DNA from: Terriglobales bacterium
GTDB lineage: Bacteria > Acidobacteriota > Terriglobia > Terriglobales > Acidobacteriaceae
Direction of reading: 5' to 3'
Length of the DNA: 53,448 bases
NCBI GenBank assembly: GCA_025451215.1
Contig: JANWKU010000033.1
Coordinates: forward strand, 1 to 53,448
In this document: piece after piece, positions 43,806 to 53,448 of the stretch
Position numbering within the stretch: position 1 is the stretch's first letter
How the letters are laid out: every line of letters begins with the position of its first letter
Made by a program: the position numbers and the translations under genes
Notes under the pieces: generated by a model
The model's database searches: none
The model's input: the letters and a program-made list of their open reading frames with translations, nothing else
Told to the model about the DNA's origin: nothing

Positions 43806-43841
43806 AATTAAAACTCGTAAGCGAATTAAAACTCGTAAGCG
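43806..43841. repeat. Perfect 18-bp tandem duplication before the lipid kinase
   Basis: The unit AATTAAAACTCGTAAGCG occurs twice back to back (43806-43823, 43824-43841). It lies between the ligase stop and the lipid-kinase start, so it sets the spacing and probably affects translation of the kinase. Confidence 0.9.
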
Positions 43842-43847
43842 GCGCTC

Positions 43848-45557
43848 TCATAAATCAACAACGGAGCCGCGTTCCAGCGTTTTTCCCATTTCTTCCGCTA
43901 GAACGTTACGTTTGATCTTCATCGAAGCGGTCCGCGGGAAATCTTTTTGCCAGACGATATATCCACCGACCCGCTTGAAATCCGGCAACTTCCGGTTGCG
44001 CGCAATAATTTCTTCTTTTAGCGCCTCAGTAAACTCCTGGTTCTGTTCCATTCGCAGCGCCAGCACCAACTTTTCATTACCCAGGCTCTTTGCGGGCCAA
44101 ATATAGTCCGCTGCGAAAATGCAGTATTCTTTTGCCGCCATGCCTTCAAACGCCGTCTCAATGTCTTCCGGATAAATATTTTTCCCGCCCTCGGTCACGA
44201 TCATGTTTTTCTTGCGCCCAAAAAGCTGTAAATGGCCGTGCGCATCGAAGCGGCCCAAATCGCCCGTTAGGAGCCACCCATCGACGATCGTGCGCGCGGA
44301 AAGCTCCGGATCATCCAGATAATGTGACATTACGGTACGGCTCTTGGCCGCGACTTCACCGATCCCTTCGCTGTCGGGCTTCAGGATTCTCAACTCCACG
44401 CCGGCAAGCGGTGTTCCAACGGTGTCCGCTCGAAATGGTTTGAAGTCATTCAAAGTCAATGAAGTTCCCGCCTCGGTCAAGCCATAGCCGTTCGCCACGG
44501 GAATTCCCAGTTGGTAAAAGAATTCCAGCGTTGCCGGTTCCATGAAAGCGCCACCGGTAAACACGGCCAGCAGTTCGCCGCCGAACGCCGCATGCACTTG
44601 TCCCAGCAGCTTACGGCTCAGTTTCACATTAGGTTGTTTGCGGGTAATCAGCTTATTCAGCCCGATCATGCGATTCAAGATAAACCGCTTCGCGAAATTC
44701 AACTCATCGAACTTGGCGCGCAGTCCGCGTTCCAGGTTTTTCAGGATCATCGGCACCAGCGCTACGTATGTTATCCGGTAACGCATGAATGCATCGCGGA
44801 CAAACTCCGGCCGCAACGTCCGCAAATGAACCACGCACGCTCCGCACATGAACGGTCCGATAAATCCCACCATAAAATCAATTGCGTGGTTGGTGGGAAG
44901 AATGCTCAGATAGCGCACTCCGGGCCAGAAGGCAAACCTTTCCGCAAGAGATTTGCACTGCTCCAGATAATTATCATGCGTCAGCACGCATCCCTTGGGA
45001 CGGCCGCCGGTGCCCGAGGAATACACAATACATGCCACATCTTCCCGCTTACGCGTGACAAAATGCGGATCGCCCTTGCGCCGGAATTCCTCCCAGCGAA
45101 AAGCGCTGCCTAACTCCGCGCGCAGTGGTGCCTCCGTGACCAGGACGGTCTGCACGCCGTGAGCCTTTCCGCCCAACGACTGCAAGATCGCCCGCCACAA
45201 ATGATATTCAACAATCAGAACTTTAGCCTTCGAGTGCGCTAGCAGTTGCAAATGCTCTTCCGGCGTCAGTTTGTAATCGAGCGGAACCAGCACGCCTCCG
45301 GTGTAGAACACCGCGTAGGCTGAGATCAGCCACTTGGACTGATTGGTCATAATGATTGCGGCACGATCACCCGGAGCAAAACTGGCGTCCTGCAAAGCAC
45401 GCGCGAGCGGCAACGCGACTTCTTGAAAGTCCGAATAGGTAAGGCGGGTCTTTTCCTTTTCACGGTCGGCCTCTATGAGGCAGGTTTCATTCGGCCAGCG
45501 GTCAAGGGCGTCCTGCAACGCGGCCCCGAGGCAGGAATATTGGTCTAGATTTAACAT
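43848..45557 (-). CDS. AMP-forming long-chain acyl-CoA/acyl-ACP ligase
   Basis: A 569-residue ANL-family enzyme that activates a carboxylic acid as acyl-AMP and passes it to CoA or a carrier protein. Core motifs are present: [57 protein letters not shown] (divided by the hinge) and the C-terminal lysine in [12 protein letters not shown]. The closest type by eye is long-chain fatty acid ligase. It lies 76 bases after a dedicated acyl carrier protein, which makes carrier loading plausible. Sixth among eight genes read together. Confidence 0.9.
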   Translation of the reverse strand: MLNLDQYSCLGAALQDALDRWPNETCLIEADREKEKTRLTYSDFQEVALPLARALQDASFAPGDRAAIIMTNQSKWLISAYAVFYTGGVLVPLDYKLTPEEHLQLLAHSKAKVLIVEYHLWRAILQSLGGKAHGVQTVLVTEAPLRAELGSAFRWEEFRRKGDPHFVTRKREDVACIVYSSGTGGRPKGCVLTHDNYLEQCKSLAERFAFWPGVRYLSILPTNHAIDFMVGFIGPFMCGACVVHLRTLRPEFVRDAFMRYRITYVALVPMILKNLERGLRAKFDELNFAKRFILNRMIGLNKLITRKQPNVKLSRKLLGQVHAAFGGELLAVFTGGAFMEPATLEFFYQLGIPVANGYGLTEAGTSLTLNDFKPFRADTVGTPLAGVELRILKPDSEGIGEVAAKSRTVMSHYLDDPELSARTIVDGWLLTGDLGRFDAHGHLQLFGRKKNMIVTEGGKNIYPEDIETAFEGMAAKEYCIFAADYIWPAKSLGNEKLVLALRMEQNQEFTEALKEEIIARNRKLPDFKRVGGYIVWQKDFPRTASMKIKRNVLAEEMGKTLERGSVVDL

Positions 45558-45633
45558 TCAGGAAATATGCTAATTGTAGATGGGGAGCCGGAGAAATTGC
45601 ACTTTCGCTTCCGCCTGTCTATCAAACGTCAAC

Positions 45634-45876
45634 CTACAATCTCGCTTGGATCCGACTGGCCAGAGTGCGGAAATCGGAGACGCCTTGCAGTTCATAGTCC
45701 GGCAATTCTACATGAAAGTGATGCTCGAGCTTAGTCAGCAAGTCGAGCGCCTGCAGACTATCGATCTTGAGTGCTTTAAAGAAGTCATCGTCAGGCGTCA
45801 GCTTTGCGCGCGGAACCTTGAAGTGGGCAGCCGCAAGGTTCAGGATTTCTTCCAGCGTGTGTTCAGCGGTATGCAT
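45634..45876 (-). CDS. Acyl carrier protein
   Basis: An 80-residue carrier with the phosphopantetheine serine in ALKIDSLQALDLL and typical acidic helix II LLTKLEHHFHVELPDYE. It is not the housekeeping AcpP: the usual GADSLD is replaced by KIDSLQ and the position lies among ligases and a crotonase. The ATG at 45876 follows GGAGAGAAG; the frame is open to 45921. It likely carries the intermediate between ligase, crotonase and reductase. Confidence 0.9.
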   Translation of the reverse strand: MHTAEHTLEEILNLAAAHFKVPRAKLTPDDDFFKALKIDSLQALDLLTKLEHHFHVELPDYELQGVSDFRTLASRIQARL

Positions 45877-45922
45877 AGTTGCTTCTCTCCATGGTGCTTG
45901 TCTCCACGAAATCAGAAACAAT

Positions 45923-46726
45923 TTACGGCAAATAGGATAATGCCTCAGTACTCTCCACGAATTTCTTCAAACCCGACTGGACAGCGGGCTTGCTGAAAAG
46001 ATCACAGAAGATCTCAATCTCCTGCTTTAACTCGTCATACGGAATGGGCTTAATGAATTTTTTCGCGGCAATGGCGGTTTGGCGATCAAACTTCCCGAGT
46101 TGTGCCGCTGTGCCGCGGGCAACCCGCAAAGCTTCGCCCTCACCCACCAACTGGCTCACAAGTCCAACCTGCTGGGCCTTGGTCGCATTGAAGCTGCGTC
46201 CGGTAAGCAGTAAATCGCGGACTACGCCGTTGCCCAAGTCGCGCTTGAGGCGCGGTATTCCGCCAAAGCCGGGGATCAGACCAAGCCTCAATTCAGGGAA
46301 ACAGAATCGCGTCATTTTGTCGGCTATCAACAAATCGCAGACGAGCGCAAGCTCAAACCCGCCGCCGAACGTCACGCCATGAAGCGCCGCGATCGTAGTC
46401 AGCGGAGCGGCGTCAATGGTATTCATTACTTTATGAATGCGCTGCAAAAAATCGCGGATCCCGCGCGCTGCTTCCTGCGATTGCAGTTTCTGCGCACCGT
46501 AGTACAGTTCGCTTAAGTCGGCACCGGCGCAGAAGCCGCTCTTCATTGTGCTGTGCAGAATTAGTGAATGCGCTTGTTCCTGCAAAACAGGCAGCGCCGT
46601 AACAAACTTTTCCAACTCCTCCAGGGTGACGGTGCCAATTTCATTGCACGGCGCGCGATGCAGCGCTAACTCAATAACGCCATCTTTTGTATCCCACGAT
46701 AACGCCGCGCCTTGAAAATTCTTCAT
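45923..46726 (-). CDS. Enoyl-CoA hydratase/isomerase (crotonase family)
   Basis: A 267-residue crotonase-fold enzyme. The oxyanion-hole segments are FCAGADLSELYY and LHGVTFGGGFELALVCDLLIA; PELRLGLIPGFGGIPRL carries one catalytic Glu. It could hydrate, isomerise or form a branch on an acyl thioester. Its ATG overlaps the stop of the acyl ligase upstream (ATGA), so they are translated together. Confidence 0.9.
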   Translation of the reverse strand: MKNFQGAALSWDTKDGVIELALHRAPCNEIGTVTLEELEKFVTALPVLQEQAHSLILHSTMKSGFCAGADLSELYYGAQKLQSQEAARGIRDFLQRIHKVMNTIDAAPLTTIAALHGVTFGGGFELALVCDLLIADKMTRFCFPELRLGLIPGFGGIPRLKRDLGNGVVRDLLLTGRSFNATKAQQVGLVSQLVGEGEALRVARGTAAQLGKFDRQTAIAAKKFIKPIPYDELKQEIEIFCDLFSKPAVQSGLKKFVESTEALSYLP

Positions 46727-48369
46727 ACCGCCTGCTTCACTCGGTACATATCTTCGATTTCCGATTTAAATGCGGATGTGATGGCATCGCGCTTCAACTT
46801 CCCCATGGCCGTCAGCAAACCGCTGTCAATGGTGAAAGGCTCGGGATGGATGTGGAATGCACGAATCTGTTTATAGTGCGGCAATGCGGCATTGGCAAAA
46901 TTCACCGCGCGCTGTACTTCTCCGGAAATGACCTTACCGGTCACAATCAACGTTAAATATCCGCGGCCATTGCCAACCAGCATGACCTGCTGCGCGGCGG
47001 GCAGGCTCTGCTGCACATCTTCCTCAATCGGTTCAGGCGCGATATTGTGACCAGACCCCAGAATGATCAAATTCTTAATCCTGCCCACGATGCGCCAGTT
47101 CCCTGCTGCATTTACTTCGCCCTGGTCTCCGGTGTGAAACCAGCCGTCGCGCAAAGCCTTTGCCGTTTCTTCCGGACGGTTCCAATATCCCGGGAAAATA
47201 TTCGGCCCTCGTACGACAAGTTCCTCATTCTCGCCAAGCTTCATTTCAATTCCGGAGATCGCTGGCCCCACGCGTCCGGGCTCAACGTGGCACGGATCAT
47301 CCATCGTACAAATCGCCATGGTCTCCGTCAGCCCATAGACCTGTAAGACAGGAATGCCGAGCATCATGAAGTAGAGTTGCGTTTCCACATTCAAAGGCGC
47401 TGAGCCGCAAATCAGCGCTCGAAGATTGCCGCCGATCATCTTCTTGCGGATTGTAGGAAACACTATCGTATTCGCCAGCCATAGCCAGATCGAGTCGCTA
47501 AACTTCGACTGCAATGCCCGCTTTCGCAGCCATGCGGTTTTGCCTTGGGTGTAGAGCATCAGCGCCACGCCGCCTGTCTTGTGAAGTTGCTCTTCCACGG
47601 CTTTGCGCATGCGCTCCAGCAGTGTGGGAACGTTGAGAATGTAGTTGGGCGAAGCCTCGCGCATCTGTTCCGCTATTTTGCTCAGGTCGGTATTCAGCGT
47701 GAGCAGGCTACGGCGCTGCAAGCAAGTAAGCAGCAATACCCACGATCCGGCAAAACAAAATGGAAGGTAATGGAAGACTTTGTCTTGTCCGGAGTGATTC
47801 TCCATTAGAACGTCGAGCCGTTGGGAAGTGCACATCAGCATGTGACTAAGGTTGCCGCCGGTAAGCACTACGCCCTTGGCCTCGCCCGAAGTGCCCGAGG
47901 TATAGATCACGGCTACTGGGTCGGAGTCATCGAGTTGCGGCTTGGAGAAAGGCGCAGCTTGCGTCGCGAAAATTTCTTCGAATAAATACTGTGGCGGAAC
48001 CTCCGGCCAATCCTGGGCAATTCCCTCCCGCAATTCTTCATTGGCGCAACAGATCAATGCCGGAGAACAATCCTTCATCATCGCGACCAGTTCGGACGAG
48101 GCCTGCCGCGAATAAAGAGGCACTACGAGCAGCCCCTCTGCCATGATGGCCAGGTCCGCCGCAATCCAATCAATACTGTTAGGAGCAAGCAGAGCGCAGC
48201 GGTCGCCTTTCTTGAGATTCTTGCTGGCGAGCAAAGCGCGCGCCTTGGCGATTCTTTCCAGCAATTCCTGTCCGCTGACGGAAACACTGCCGCCCTCGCG
48301 CAGTTCGACCAAAACGCGGGTGGTGCCGGCGGCCTCAAGCTGGCCAAAGATGTTTTCCAGAAAGTTCAT
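46723..48369 (-). CDS. Second AMP-forming acyl ligase
   Basis: A 548-residue ANL-family enzyme with YTSGTSGEAKGVVLTGGN, QVYGLTETMAI, HTGDQGEVNAAGNWRIVGRIKN and the terminal lysine in TAMGKLKRDA. It differs clearly from the ligase at 43848, so the operon activates two different acids or passes one acid to two acceptors. Its stop overlaps the crotonase start. A 69-base gap separates it from the pyruvyl transferase upstream. Confidence 0.9.
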   Translation of the reverse strand: MNFLENIFGQLEAAGTTRVLVELREGGSVSVSGQELLERIAKARALLASKNLKKGDRCALLAPNSIDWIAADLAIMAEGLLVVPLYSRQASSELVAMMKDCSPALICCANEELREGIAQDWPEVPPQYLFEEIFATQAAPFSKPQLDDSDPVAVIYTSGTSGEAKGVVLTGGNLSHMLMCTSQRLDVLMENHSGQDKVFHYLPFCFAGSWVLLLTCLQRRSLLTLNTDLSKIAEQMREASPNYILNVPTLLERMRKAVEEQLHKTGGVALMLYTQGKTAWLRKRALQSKFSDSIWLWLANTIVFPTIRKKMIGGNLRALICGSAPLNVETQLYFMMLGIPVLQVYGLTETMAICTMDDPCHVEPGRVGPAISGIEMKLGENEELVVRGPNIFPGYWNRPEETAKALRDGWFHTGDQGEVNAAGNWRIVGRIKNLIILGSGHNIAPEPIEEDVQQSLPAAQQVMLVGNGRGYLTLIVTGKVISGEVQRAVNFANAALPHYKQIRAFHIHPEPFTIDSGLLTAMGKLKRDAITSAFKSEIEDMYRVKQAV

Positions 48370-48438
48370 GAAGAAGCGGATTCCTCATCGCTGAAGCGAT
48401 TCGGAATGACAATTATTAAATGGCTCGTCGTTACTGGT

Positions 48439-49851
48439 TCAGCTATACGCCTGAATCAAATTCTTCAAATTGTCGCTCATCGGCGGCAAATAATCTTCCC
48501 AACTCCATTCGCCTTTGCGTATCGGGAAGTCCGGATACCGGCGCTGCACTTCTTCCTCAAAATACACTCCCATGCGTGCCATGACCTTCAAATTCCTGAC
48601 TACCGTTTGTGCGATCCCGTCGGCGATGCGCTCACCCTCGGTCGCCAGCTTTTCCAAGGCCACCAACAGCTTCGCCTCTAGATCATGGTCATCCACATTC
48701 ATAAGCAAGTCCTGGTGGCCGCGGTCGCGCATCAGATTGCGGATGCGCTCATCCATCGTGATTCCCGCCGAAGGAACCAGTCCGGGCATGGAAGTCACAA
48801 TCCCGTGGTATCGCGATGAAACCATCATGTGGCATGCGCGCAGAACGCTCACCAACTCATACATGTTGTACTCATCGGAACTCAAAACCGGTATGCCGCC
48901 GCCCAGTTTTTCGGCGATTCTGCGGGCGGGCCTGGCGTCCAGTCGCTCGGTGGCAACGAGAATCAGGAATACGTTCCGTTGTTTGCGGAATGCGTCCAAT
49001 GCTTTCGCTATCGAGCTCAAATAATGCTCCAGCGCGCGATCCGCCTCAGGACCGGAATTATGAAAATAAACCGATCGGTAGTGGCTCTCTTTGTAAGCTC
49101 CGGTCATGCTGCGCAGCGCCAGCTTTGCTACTGACGCCTTCACTGGCCATTCAAAAGGATTAATCGGACAAACAACCAATACTGGAGTCTTGCCGTCCCA
49201 GCCAGCTTTGCGCAGGACATCCTGACCGTAGGCAGGCGGACGAGGTTCAAAAGTCCAAGCCGTATCTGTTCCCAACTCCGTCGGCACTCCCAACTCCCGC
49301 AGTACCGTTCGCGACTCTTCATTGCGCGTGATGACCAGTGAATCCTTGCAATAGCGCGCGCACATCTTTCGAATCGGCGGATCCATCTGGCCTGCTTCCG
49401 AACCATAGCCCACGGAGAGTTTATTCTGCGCCGCTGCAATTCCTAACGAGCCAATCATCATTGTGGTCAGCGCGTTTGCAAATTTGCTTTTGAAAGCCGA
49501 CCCTTCGCACGCGATCACCCCATGATGCTTAGGTACCTCATCCATAAGAAACGGAGGAAAGATATCGGGCAGGTGGACCTGCGCGCTGCCGTCAAAATAC
49601 CCTCGCGTAAACTCAAATTTTTGGCTCATCACACTGAGCTCAACTTGCTCCGCGCCAAGAATATGCCGGATCTGTCGCAGCATCTCCTCCACCCGGACGT
49701 CCGATCCCATATTCCGGGTGCCGTTGTATCCCGCGAAGAGCAGCTTTAACTTCTCACCCTGTTGCCATGGTTTTCCCTTGCCCAACATCCAGCCGAGCTT
49801 CGCGCGTTCAATATTGCTGCTTACCCAGCTTTCGAGAATAAAATCCATCAT
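48439..49851 (-). CDS. Polysaccharide pyruvyl transferase family protein
   Basis: A 470-residue GT-B-like protein with [18 protein letters not shown] at the start, [11 protein letters not shown] in the middle and [14 protein letters not shown] near the C-terminus, the signature segments of the pyruvyl-transferase family. These enzymes put a pyruvate ketal on a sugar, or act in related glycan modification. It has no membrane segment. The ATG overlaps the stop of the reductase gene (ATGA). Its presence inside an acyl-chain operon is unusual and points to a glycolipid or a family member with another activity. Confidence 0.85.
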   Translation of the reverse strand: MMDFILESWVSSNIERAKLGWMLGKGKPWQQGEKLKLLFAGYNGTRNMGSDVRVEEMLRQIRHILGAEQVELSVMSQKFEFTRGYFDGSAQVHLPDIFPPFLMDEVPKHHGVIACEGSAFKSKFANALTTMMIGSLGIAAAQNKLSVGYGSEAGQMDPPIRKMCARYCKDSLVITRNEESRTVLRELGVPTELGTDTAWTFEPRPPAYGQDVLRKAGWDGKTPVLVVCPINPFEWPVKASVAKLALRSMTGAYKESHYRSVYFHNSGPEADRALEHYLSSIAKALDAFRKQRNVFLILVATERLDARPARRIAEKLGGGIPVLSSDEYNMYELVSVLRACHMMVSSRYHGIVTSMPGLVPSAGITMDERIRNLMRDRGHQDLLMNVDDHDLEAKLLVALEKLATEGERIADGIAQTVVRNLKVMARMGVYFEEEVQRRYPDFPIRKGEWSWEDYLPPMSDNLKNLIQAYS

Positions 49852-50981
49852 GCGGCCGTACCTCCCGCCTTTGTCGGCCAGCCCTGGTAGGGATAAGTAA
49901 AGTTCGTTTCACGACTGAACTTCAGCAACGGATAGCTGTATTGCGAAAACGGAACGGGCTTGCGTCCTAGCTCTGAGGTAACACGCGTGTTGTCGAAGAC
50001 GGTGTTCCAGGTCAAATAGGGCATGAACACTTTCATCAGCGCCGCGCCATGCCCAACAGCATTCTTACGATTGGCAAGACTGTTTATAATCCCCGCGAAT
50101 GGCTTCTGAACAAATGGCAGGAACACAGGCCCGCGCTTGTTCTGCGCCGCTGACAGTGCGCTGGTGACTTGCCGAAATGTCTGCGCGTCACGCCCCGACG
50201 AGAGCTGATAGGTATCAAATTGCGGCTTGTCTTTGACGTGTAATGTCGCGATGGCATCAGCGACAAAGTCCACATTCACAATGTCAATTTTGTCATTGGG
50301 ACGAAATGGCAGCGCCGGAAGACCAGCGAGAAACACAAATGACCTAACCATATCGAACTGCGTGGTCTGCGGATAGCGGCTATCACCGAGCACAATGCTG
50401 GGGCGGAAAATTGTAATCGGCACATCGGGCAACAGCTGGCGTACCATGTGCTCGCAGAATTTCTTGGTACGCGCGTAAGGATCATAGTCCGAACGGTTCC
50501 AGTCGATTGAAGCGTCTTCCGTGACGACTTCATCCTGCCGCTTCCCCGCCACGGCAACGGTACTCACATTGCTGAAGCGTCGCAGGCCGTGGTAGTGATT
50601 TGCCTGCCGCGCGAGTTGAATAACCTCGAGCGTGCCGCGCAGGTTCACATTCAAACAACTCTTCTCTGATTTCCGGTTCAACGACGCCGCGCAGTGTATG
50701 ACCGAATCGGTGGTATGCACCAGCCGTTCGTAGTCGTCGCGCACCAATCCAAAGCCGGGGGCGGTCAGATCTCCACGAAATACGCGGACTTTTGTTTGCA
50801 GGAATTCGTAGAAGCGCGGAAAGTCCATGTGCAACTGGAAAGCCTGCCAGAGCCGGACTTCCGCTTCATGCGGATCTTTGGCACGAACCAGTACATTGAG
50901 CGACGCGCCATGGTGCTGCAACAAATTTGCGGCGACATGCGCTCCAATATATCCGGTGGAACCTGTCAGGAATATTGCCAC
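49848..50981 (-). CDS. NAD(P)-dependent thioester-reductase-like protein (extended SDR)
   Basis: A 377-residue Rossmann-fold protein of the extended-SDR/male-sterility type. It begins [20 protein letters not shown], has a central [14 protein letters not shown] and VIHCAASLN, and the Tyr-x3-Lys pair in [14 protein letters not shown]. Relatives reduce acyl thioesters to aldehydes. The GTG start, preceded by GGAG, lies inside the 3' end of the fatty-acyl reductase gene (16-base overlap), so translation is coupled. Confidence 0.87.
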   Translation of the reverse strand: MAIFLTGSTGYIGAHVAANLLQHHGASLNVLVRAKDPHEAEVRLWQAFQLHMDFPRFYEFLQTKVRVFRGDLTAPGFGLVRDDYERLVHTTDSVIHCAASLNRKSEKSCLNVNLRGTLEVIQLARQANHYHGLRRFSNVSTVAVAGKRQDEVVTEDASIDWNRSDYDPYARTKKFCEHMVRQLLPDVPITIFRPSIVLGDSRYPQTTQFDMVRSFVFLAGLPALPFRPNDKIDIVNVDFVADAIATLHVKDKPQFDTYQLSSGRDAQTFRQVTSALSAAQNKRGPVFLPFVQKPFAGIINSLANRKNAVGHGAALMKVFMPYLTWNTVFDNTRVTSELGRKPVPFSQYSYPLLKFSRETNFTYPYQGWPTKAGGTAA

Positions 50982-53344
50982 GTTGCTCCGTCCGTATTGG
51001 TGTTCACAGGCTCTCCCTTGGATTTCGGCAAAAGGTGCAGATCGCGCGGAGGCCGCGCCTCAAGCGGACGGCCCTCGATCAAAGGATACGTCCACTTGCG
51101 CAATGCGGGAATGTGAATGTTGATCCAATACTCCCACCAGTCCAGCGATCGCGTATCGTAGGCAAAATCTTTTTTCTCTTCGTCCACCAACGCGTAAGAA
51201 AGTTTTTCGATGTTCTCAGCGGCAAAATCGTGTTCATTCAGCAGAATAAACGGCTCGAACAGCTCGACCAGTTTTTCTACTCTCTCCAGCATCCGCTCCG
51301 CGCGCGCCAGCGGTGTTTTCCGCAACGGCAGTGGAGACATAATTCGCTGGATGGACTGTACAATCGCCTTCTGCGCCGGCGCTGACATCCAGTTATACCG
51401 GCCTTTTGAAACCGGAATCGCATCCAACCGCAGCCGCAGCCAGTATTCCAACCCTTCCTGCGCCCGGTAATGCTTGCGGTGCGCAAGCGAAGTCAACTCA
51501 ATCGAGCGTCCCATGTCGCAGGGGTTAGTCACCGAGGTCGCCAACTGGTATAGCGAATCATTTCTGCGTTCGATAATCGCCGCAGCAATCAACGTCATCC
51601 CGGCGCAGACCGAATCCACGGGAAGAATGTCCAGCCGCTTGCGCTCGTTCGAAGGCAACTGTCGGAACACGGTACCCAACAGATAAGACAGCGACGCCGA
51701 AGTATTGATGCCTTCATTCCATCCGACAAATGGCTTGGCAATCGAGGTCTCAACGATCGCCGGACGCACAATGGCAATCGGCAACCCTACGCCGTATTTC
51801 GAGATCAGCGATTCCGCCAGGCTCTTGGTCAGCGTATAGGTATTTGGCCAGCCAAGTTCTTTGGCGCGTTCCGCGCCGAATTCCGTCAGGTAATTCTTCA
51901 GCCAGCGAATGCGGTTCTTGCGAATCTGGTTTTCCAGCGCTGCACCTTGTAAGTCTTTCGCTGCATGTTCCTTGCCCAGCGCCTGCATGCGGAGTTCGCC
52001 TGTTACTTCCTCGCCTTCGGCTTGTATCTCCGCCCTTTTTATCGCCTCATGGAGCGAGCGCCACTCCTGTTCCGCATCAAAATCAGGAACGTTGATCGGA
52101 GTGTAATTGGGCCGCACAGTTTCCGGCACGCGTTCATCGCATGCGCCAGCCACATAGCAAGTAGAAAGATGCAGCAATCCGGAATGGTCCGACTTGCGGA
52201 CGAATTCCAAAATATTCAATGCCGCATCCACATTGGTACCCAGCGCGTCCCGCAGGTCAGGATTGAAATCGGTCAGCCCCGAACTGTTGATTACCAGTTC
52301 CAACCTCTTGAGCAAATATGCGGAGGTTTCGGAGTCGAGCCCCAAGCCCTCCTGCGAAACATCCCCTTCGATGACTTCCACCCGGTCGTTGAGAAATTGG
52401 GCAAGGCCATCGCCATATTTTTCGAACAGAGGATCGAACACCGGCGATTCCTGCACCAGCTTCTCGAATCTCTTCCGCGCCGGGTTGGATTTTTGTCGCC
52501 GGATCAGCAAATAAATCCGTTTGATCTCAGGCAAGTCCATCAGCGTATTCGCCAGCCAGACCTTTCCGATAAATCCTGTGACTCCGATCAAAAGAACATG
52601 CTTTCCTGCAAGCGCTTTGCGCACCGATAGCGGCCCACGGGGCACATTCTTCTCGAAGTGCACAATGGGACGTTCGGTTTTGCGCCTCCGCCGCACCGAT
52701 GGAATCACAGCGGCCCATAGCGATTTCGGCTTCAACAGCGCCAAACCACGTACCAACTGCTGCGGTGTGCGCTGCCCATCGGGTCGTGAGTCGACAATCC
52801 GGGCAAAAATTCCGCGCGGGCGGACGACCGGGTCCTGCAGCCTGCCAGTAGCAATTCCGTTGCGAAATTCCAGCCGGTTGGCAATCACCCACTTCACATC
52901 TAAATGGTGCGCTAGCGGGCGCATGACGTGCACCAATCCCTGGCTTACCAGTACGACTTCGGCACCCGACTCCTGTAATTCTTTAAGTTTCGCGATTCCA
53001 GCGGTTTTCAGGTGTGGCTTCAGCTTGTACTGGAAATATTCCTCTCCCAGCAAATCGAGCCGGTCACGAGTCACTCCGCGCAAGACGGTGTGCACAACTC
53101 GTGTAGCGAATTTCCGGTCTAGCGAATACAAAAACGGGCGGATCACTGCCGCCAGCAGCACCAATCCCCGCCGCACCCAACGCTCGGAAAACGTCTGCGC
53201 GTTCCAGGTAAAAAACGCAACTGGACGCACCACGCTCAGGTTCAACAGACTTCCTTCCACACGCCAATAAACCGGCGCTGTCGGCCTCGGGTTTTTCGTT
53301 TGATTGGTCAAAACTCTCGTCTGGTCAAACTTTGATTCTGTCAA
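50966..53344 (-). CDS. Fatty-acyl-CoA reductase with an N-terminal degenerate HAD domain
   Basis: A 792-residue two-part enzyme. Residues about 25-200 have the shape of a HAD-IB phosphatase, but motif I reads WRVEGSL (27-33) instead of FDxDGTL: the nucleophile Asp is Arg28. The domain should therefore be inactive as a phosphatase. From about 250 comes a fatty-acyl reductase: [13 protein letters not shown], Tyr-x3-Lys in [13 protein letters not shown] (about 500) and a C-terminal FAR_C-like part with [24 protein letters not shown]. It would reduce an acyl-CoA or acyl-ACP to an aldehyde or alcohol. First gene of the operon. The start is TTG at 53344 and is not certain. Confidence 0.88.
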   Translation of the reverse strand: MTESKFDQTRVLTNQTKNPRPTAPVYWRVEGSLLNLSVVRPVAFFTWNAQTFSERWVRRGLVLLAAVIRPFLYSLDRKFATRVVHTVLRGVTRDRLDLLGEEYFQYKLKPHLKTAGIAKLKELQESGAEVVLVSQGLVHVMRPLAHHLDVKWVIANRLEFRNGIATGRLQDPVVRPRGIFARIVDSRPDGQRTPQQLVRGLALLKPKSLWAAVIPSVRRRRKTERPIVHFEKNVPRGPLSVRKALAGKHVLLIGVTGFIGKVWLANTLMDLPEIKRIYLLIRRQKSNPARKRFEKLVQESPVFDPLFEKYGDGLAQFLNDRVEVIEGDVSQEGLGLDSETSAYLLKRLELVINSSGLTDFNPDLRDALGTNVDAALNILEFVRKSDHSGLLHLSTCYVAGACDERVPETVRPNYTPINVPDFDAEQEWRSLHEAIKRAEIQAEGEEVTGELRMQALGKEHAAKDLQGAALENQIRKNRIRWLKNYLTEFGAERAKELGWPNTYTLTKSLAESLISKYGVGLPIAIVRPAIVETSIAKPFVGWNEGINTSASLSYLLGTVFRQLPSNERKRLDILPVDSVCAGMTLIAAAIIERRNDSLYQLATSVTNPCDMGRSIELTSLAHRKHYRAQEGLEYWLRLRLDAIPVSKGRYNWMSAPAQKAIVQSIQRIMSPLPLRKTPLARAERMLERVEKLVELFEPFILLNEHDFAAENIEKLSYALVDEEKKDFAYDTRSLDWWEYWINIHIPALRKWTYPLIEGRPLEARPPRDLHLLPKSKGEPVNTNTDGATWQYS

Positions 53345-53448
53345 AATCGGATTCGTTCAAACTTGTTAACCTGGATCTTCAGGAATTCATATCTTAAACA
53401 CTAAAGGCAGGCACATTATTGTAAACAATTGTTCGATAAGGAGCGAGG
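53345..53448. promoter_or_regulatory. Upstream region of the acyl-product operon, right edge
   Basis: This AT-rich stretch must hold the operon promoter on the minus strand. The last bases (AAGGAGCGAGG) look like a strong plus-strand ribosome site, so a divergent gene probably starts just beyond the edge. Confidence 0.4.

Overview
The window looks like chromosomal core DNA of an Acidobacteriota member (Terriglobia/Koribacter-like). This is inferred from moderately high GC, separate GlyQ, a wealth of secreted and TonB-like proteins, and several small families I associate with that phylum; it was not tested by any search. There is no rRNA, tRNA, CRISPR array, insertion sequence or prophage. The only mobile-flavoured item is a small Phd/PIN toxin-antitoxin pair at 7.67-8.30 kb.

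Layout. 0-3.1 kb (minus): the 5' part of glyQ, then a four-gene operon of outer-membrane porin, monohaem cytochrome c, a stand-alone CuA-type cupredoxin and a small exported protein. 3.2-7.3 kb (plus): a DUF4097-type exported protein, an acyl-CoA mutase large subunit with isobutyryl-CoA-mutase-type residues, and serB. 7.3-12.1 kb: a WYL-like small protein, the toxin-antitoxin pair, proBA (minus), an unknown exported protein and murI. 12.1-20.5 kb: tonB, ileS, lspA, a soluble lytic transglycosylase and a GAF protein. 20.7-28.6 kb: an ECF sigma factor with a soluble zinc anti-sigma factor, a small Cys protein, an M48 protease, NDH-2, an NfeD protease with a slipin, a SPOR protein and an ArsR regulator. 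28.6-33.3 kb: a large hybrid histidine kinase facing a REC-HD-GYP regulator. 33.4-41.6 kb: a glycine-zipper exported protein, a small Cys protein, a peptidoglycan-salvage locus (beta-lactamase-fold hydrolase fused to NamZ, a second hydrolase, murQ), murA and a TonB-like protein. 41.7-42.8 kb: a phosphofructokinase with PPi-type residues. 42.9-53.3 kb (minus): an eight-gene, tightly packed operon for an acyl-derived product.

How the genes fit together. Much of the window serves the cell envelope: peptidoglycan precursors (murI, murA), cell-wall turnover and salvage (transglycosylase, NamZ fusion, murQ), lipoprotein maturation (lspA) and energy transduction (two TonB-like proteins).

The best candidate for an undescribed system is the terminal operon (42905-53344). 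It combines a fatty-acyl reductase carrying a degenerate HAD domain, a second thioester-reductase-like protein, two AMP-forming acyl ligases, a dedicated acyl carrier protein, a crotonase, a polysaccharide pyruvyl transferase and a lipid kinase. It looks like a route that activates, modifies and reduces an acyl chain and may decorate a glycolipid or unusual membrane lipid. The product cannot be named from sequence. The AmiE-like/NamZ fusion, the CuA operon and the re-assigned mutase are the next most interesting items.
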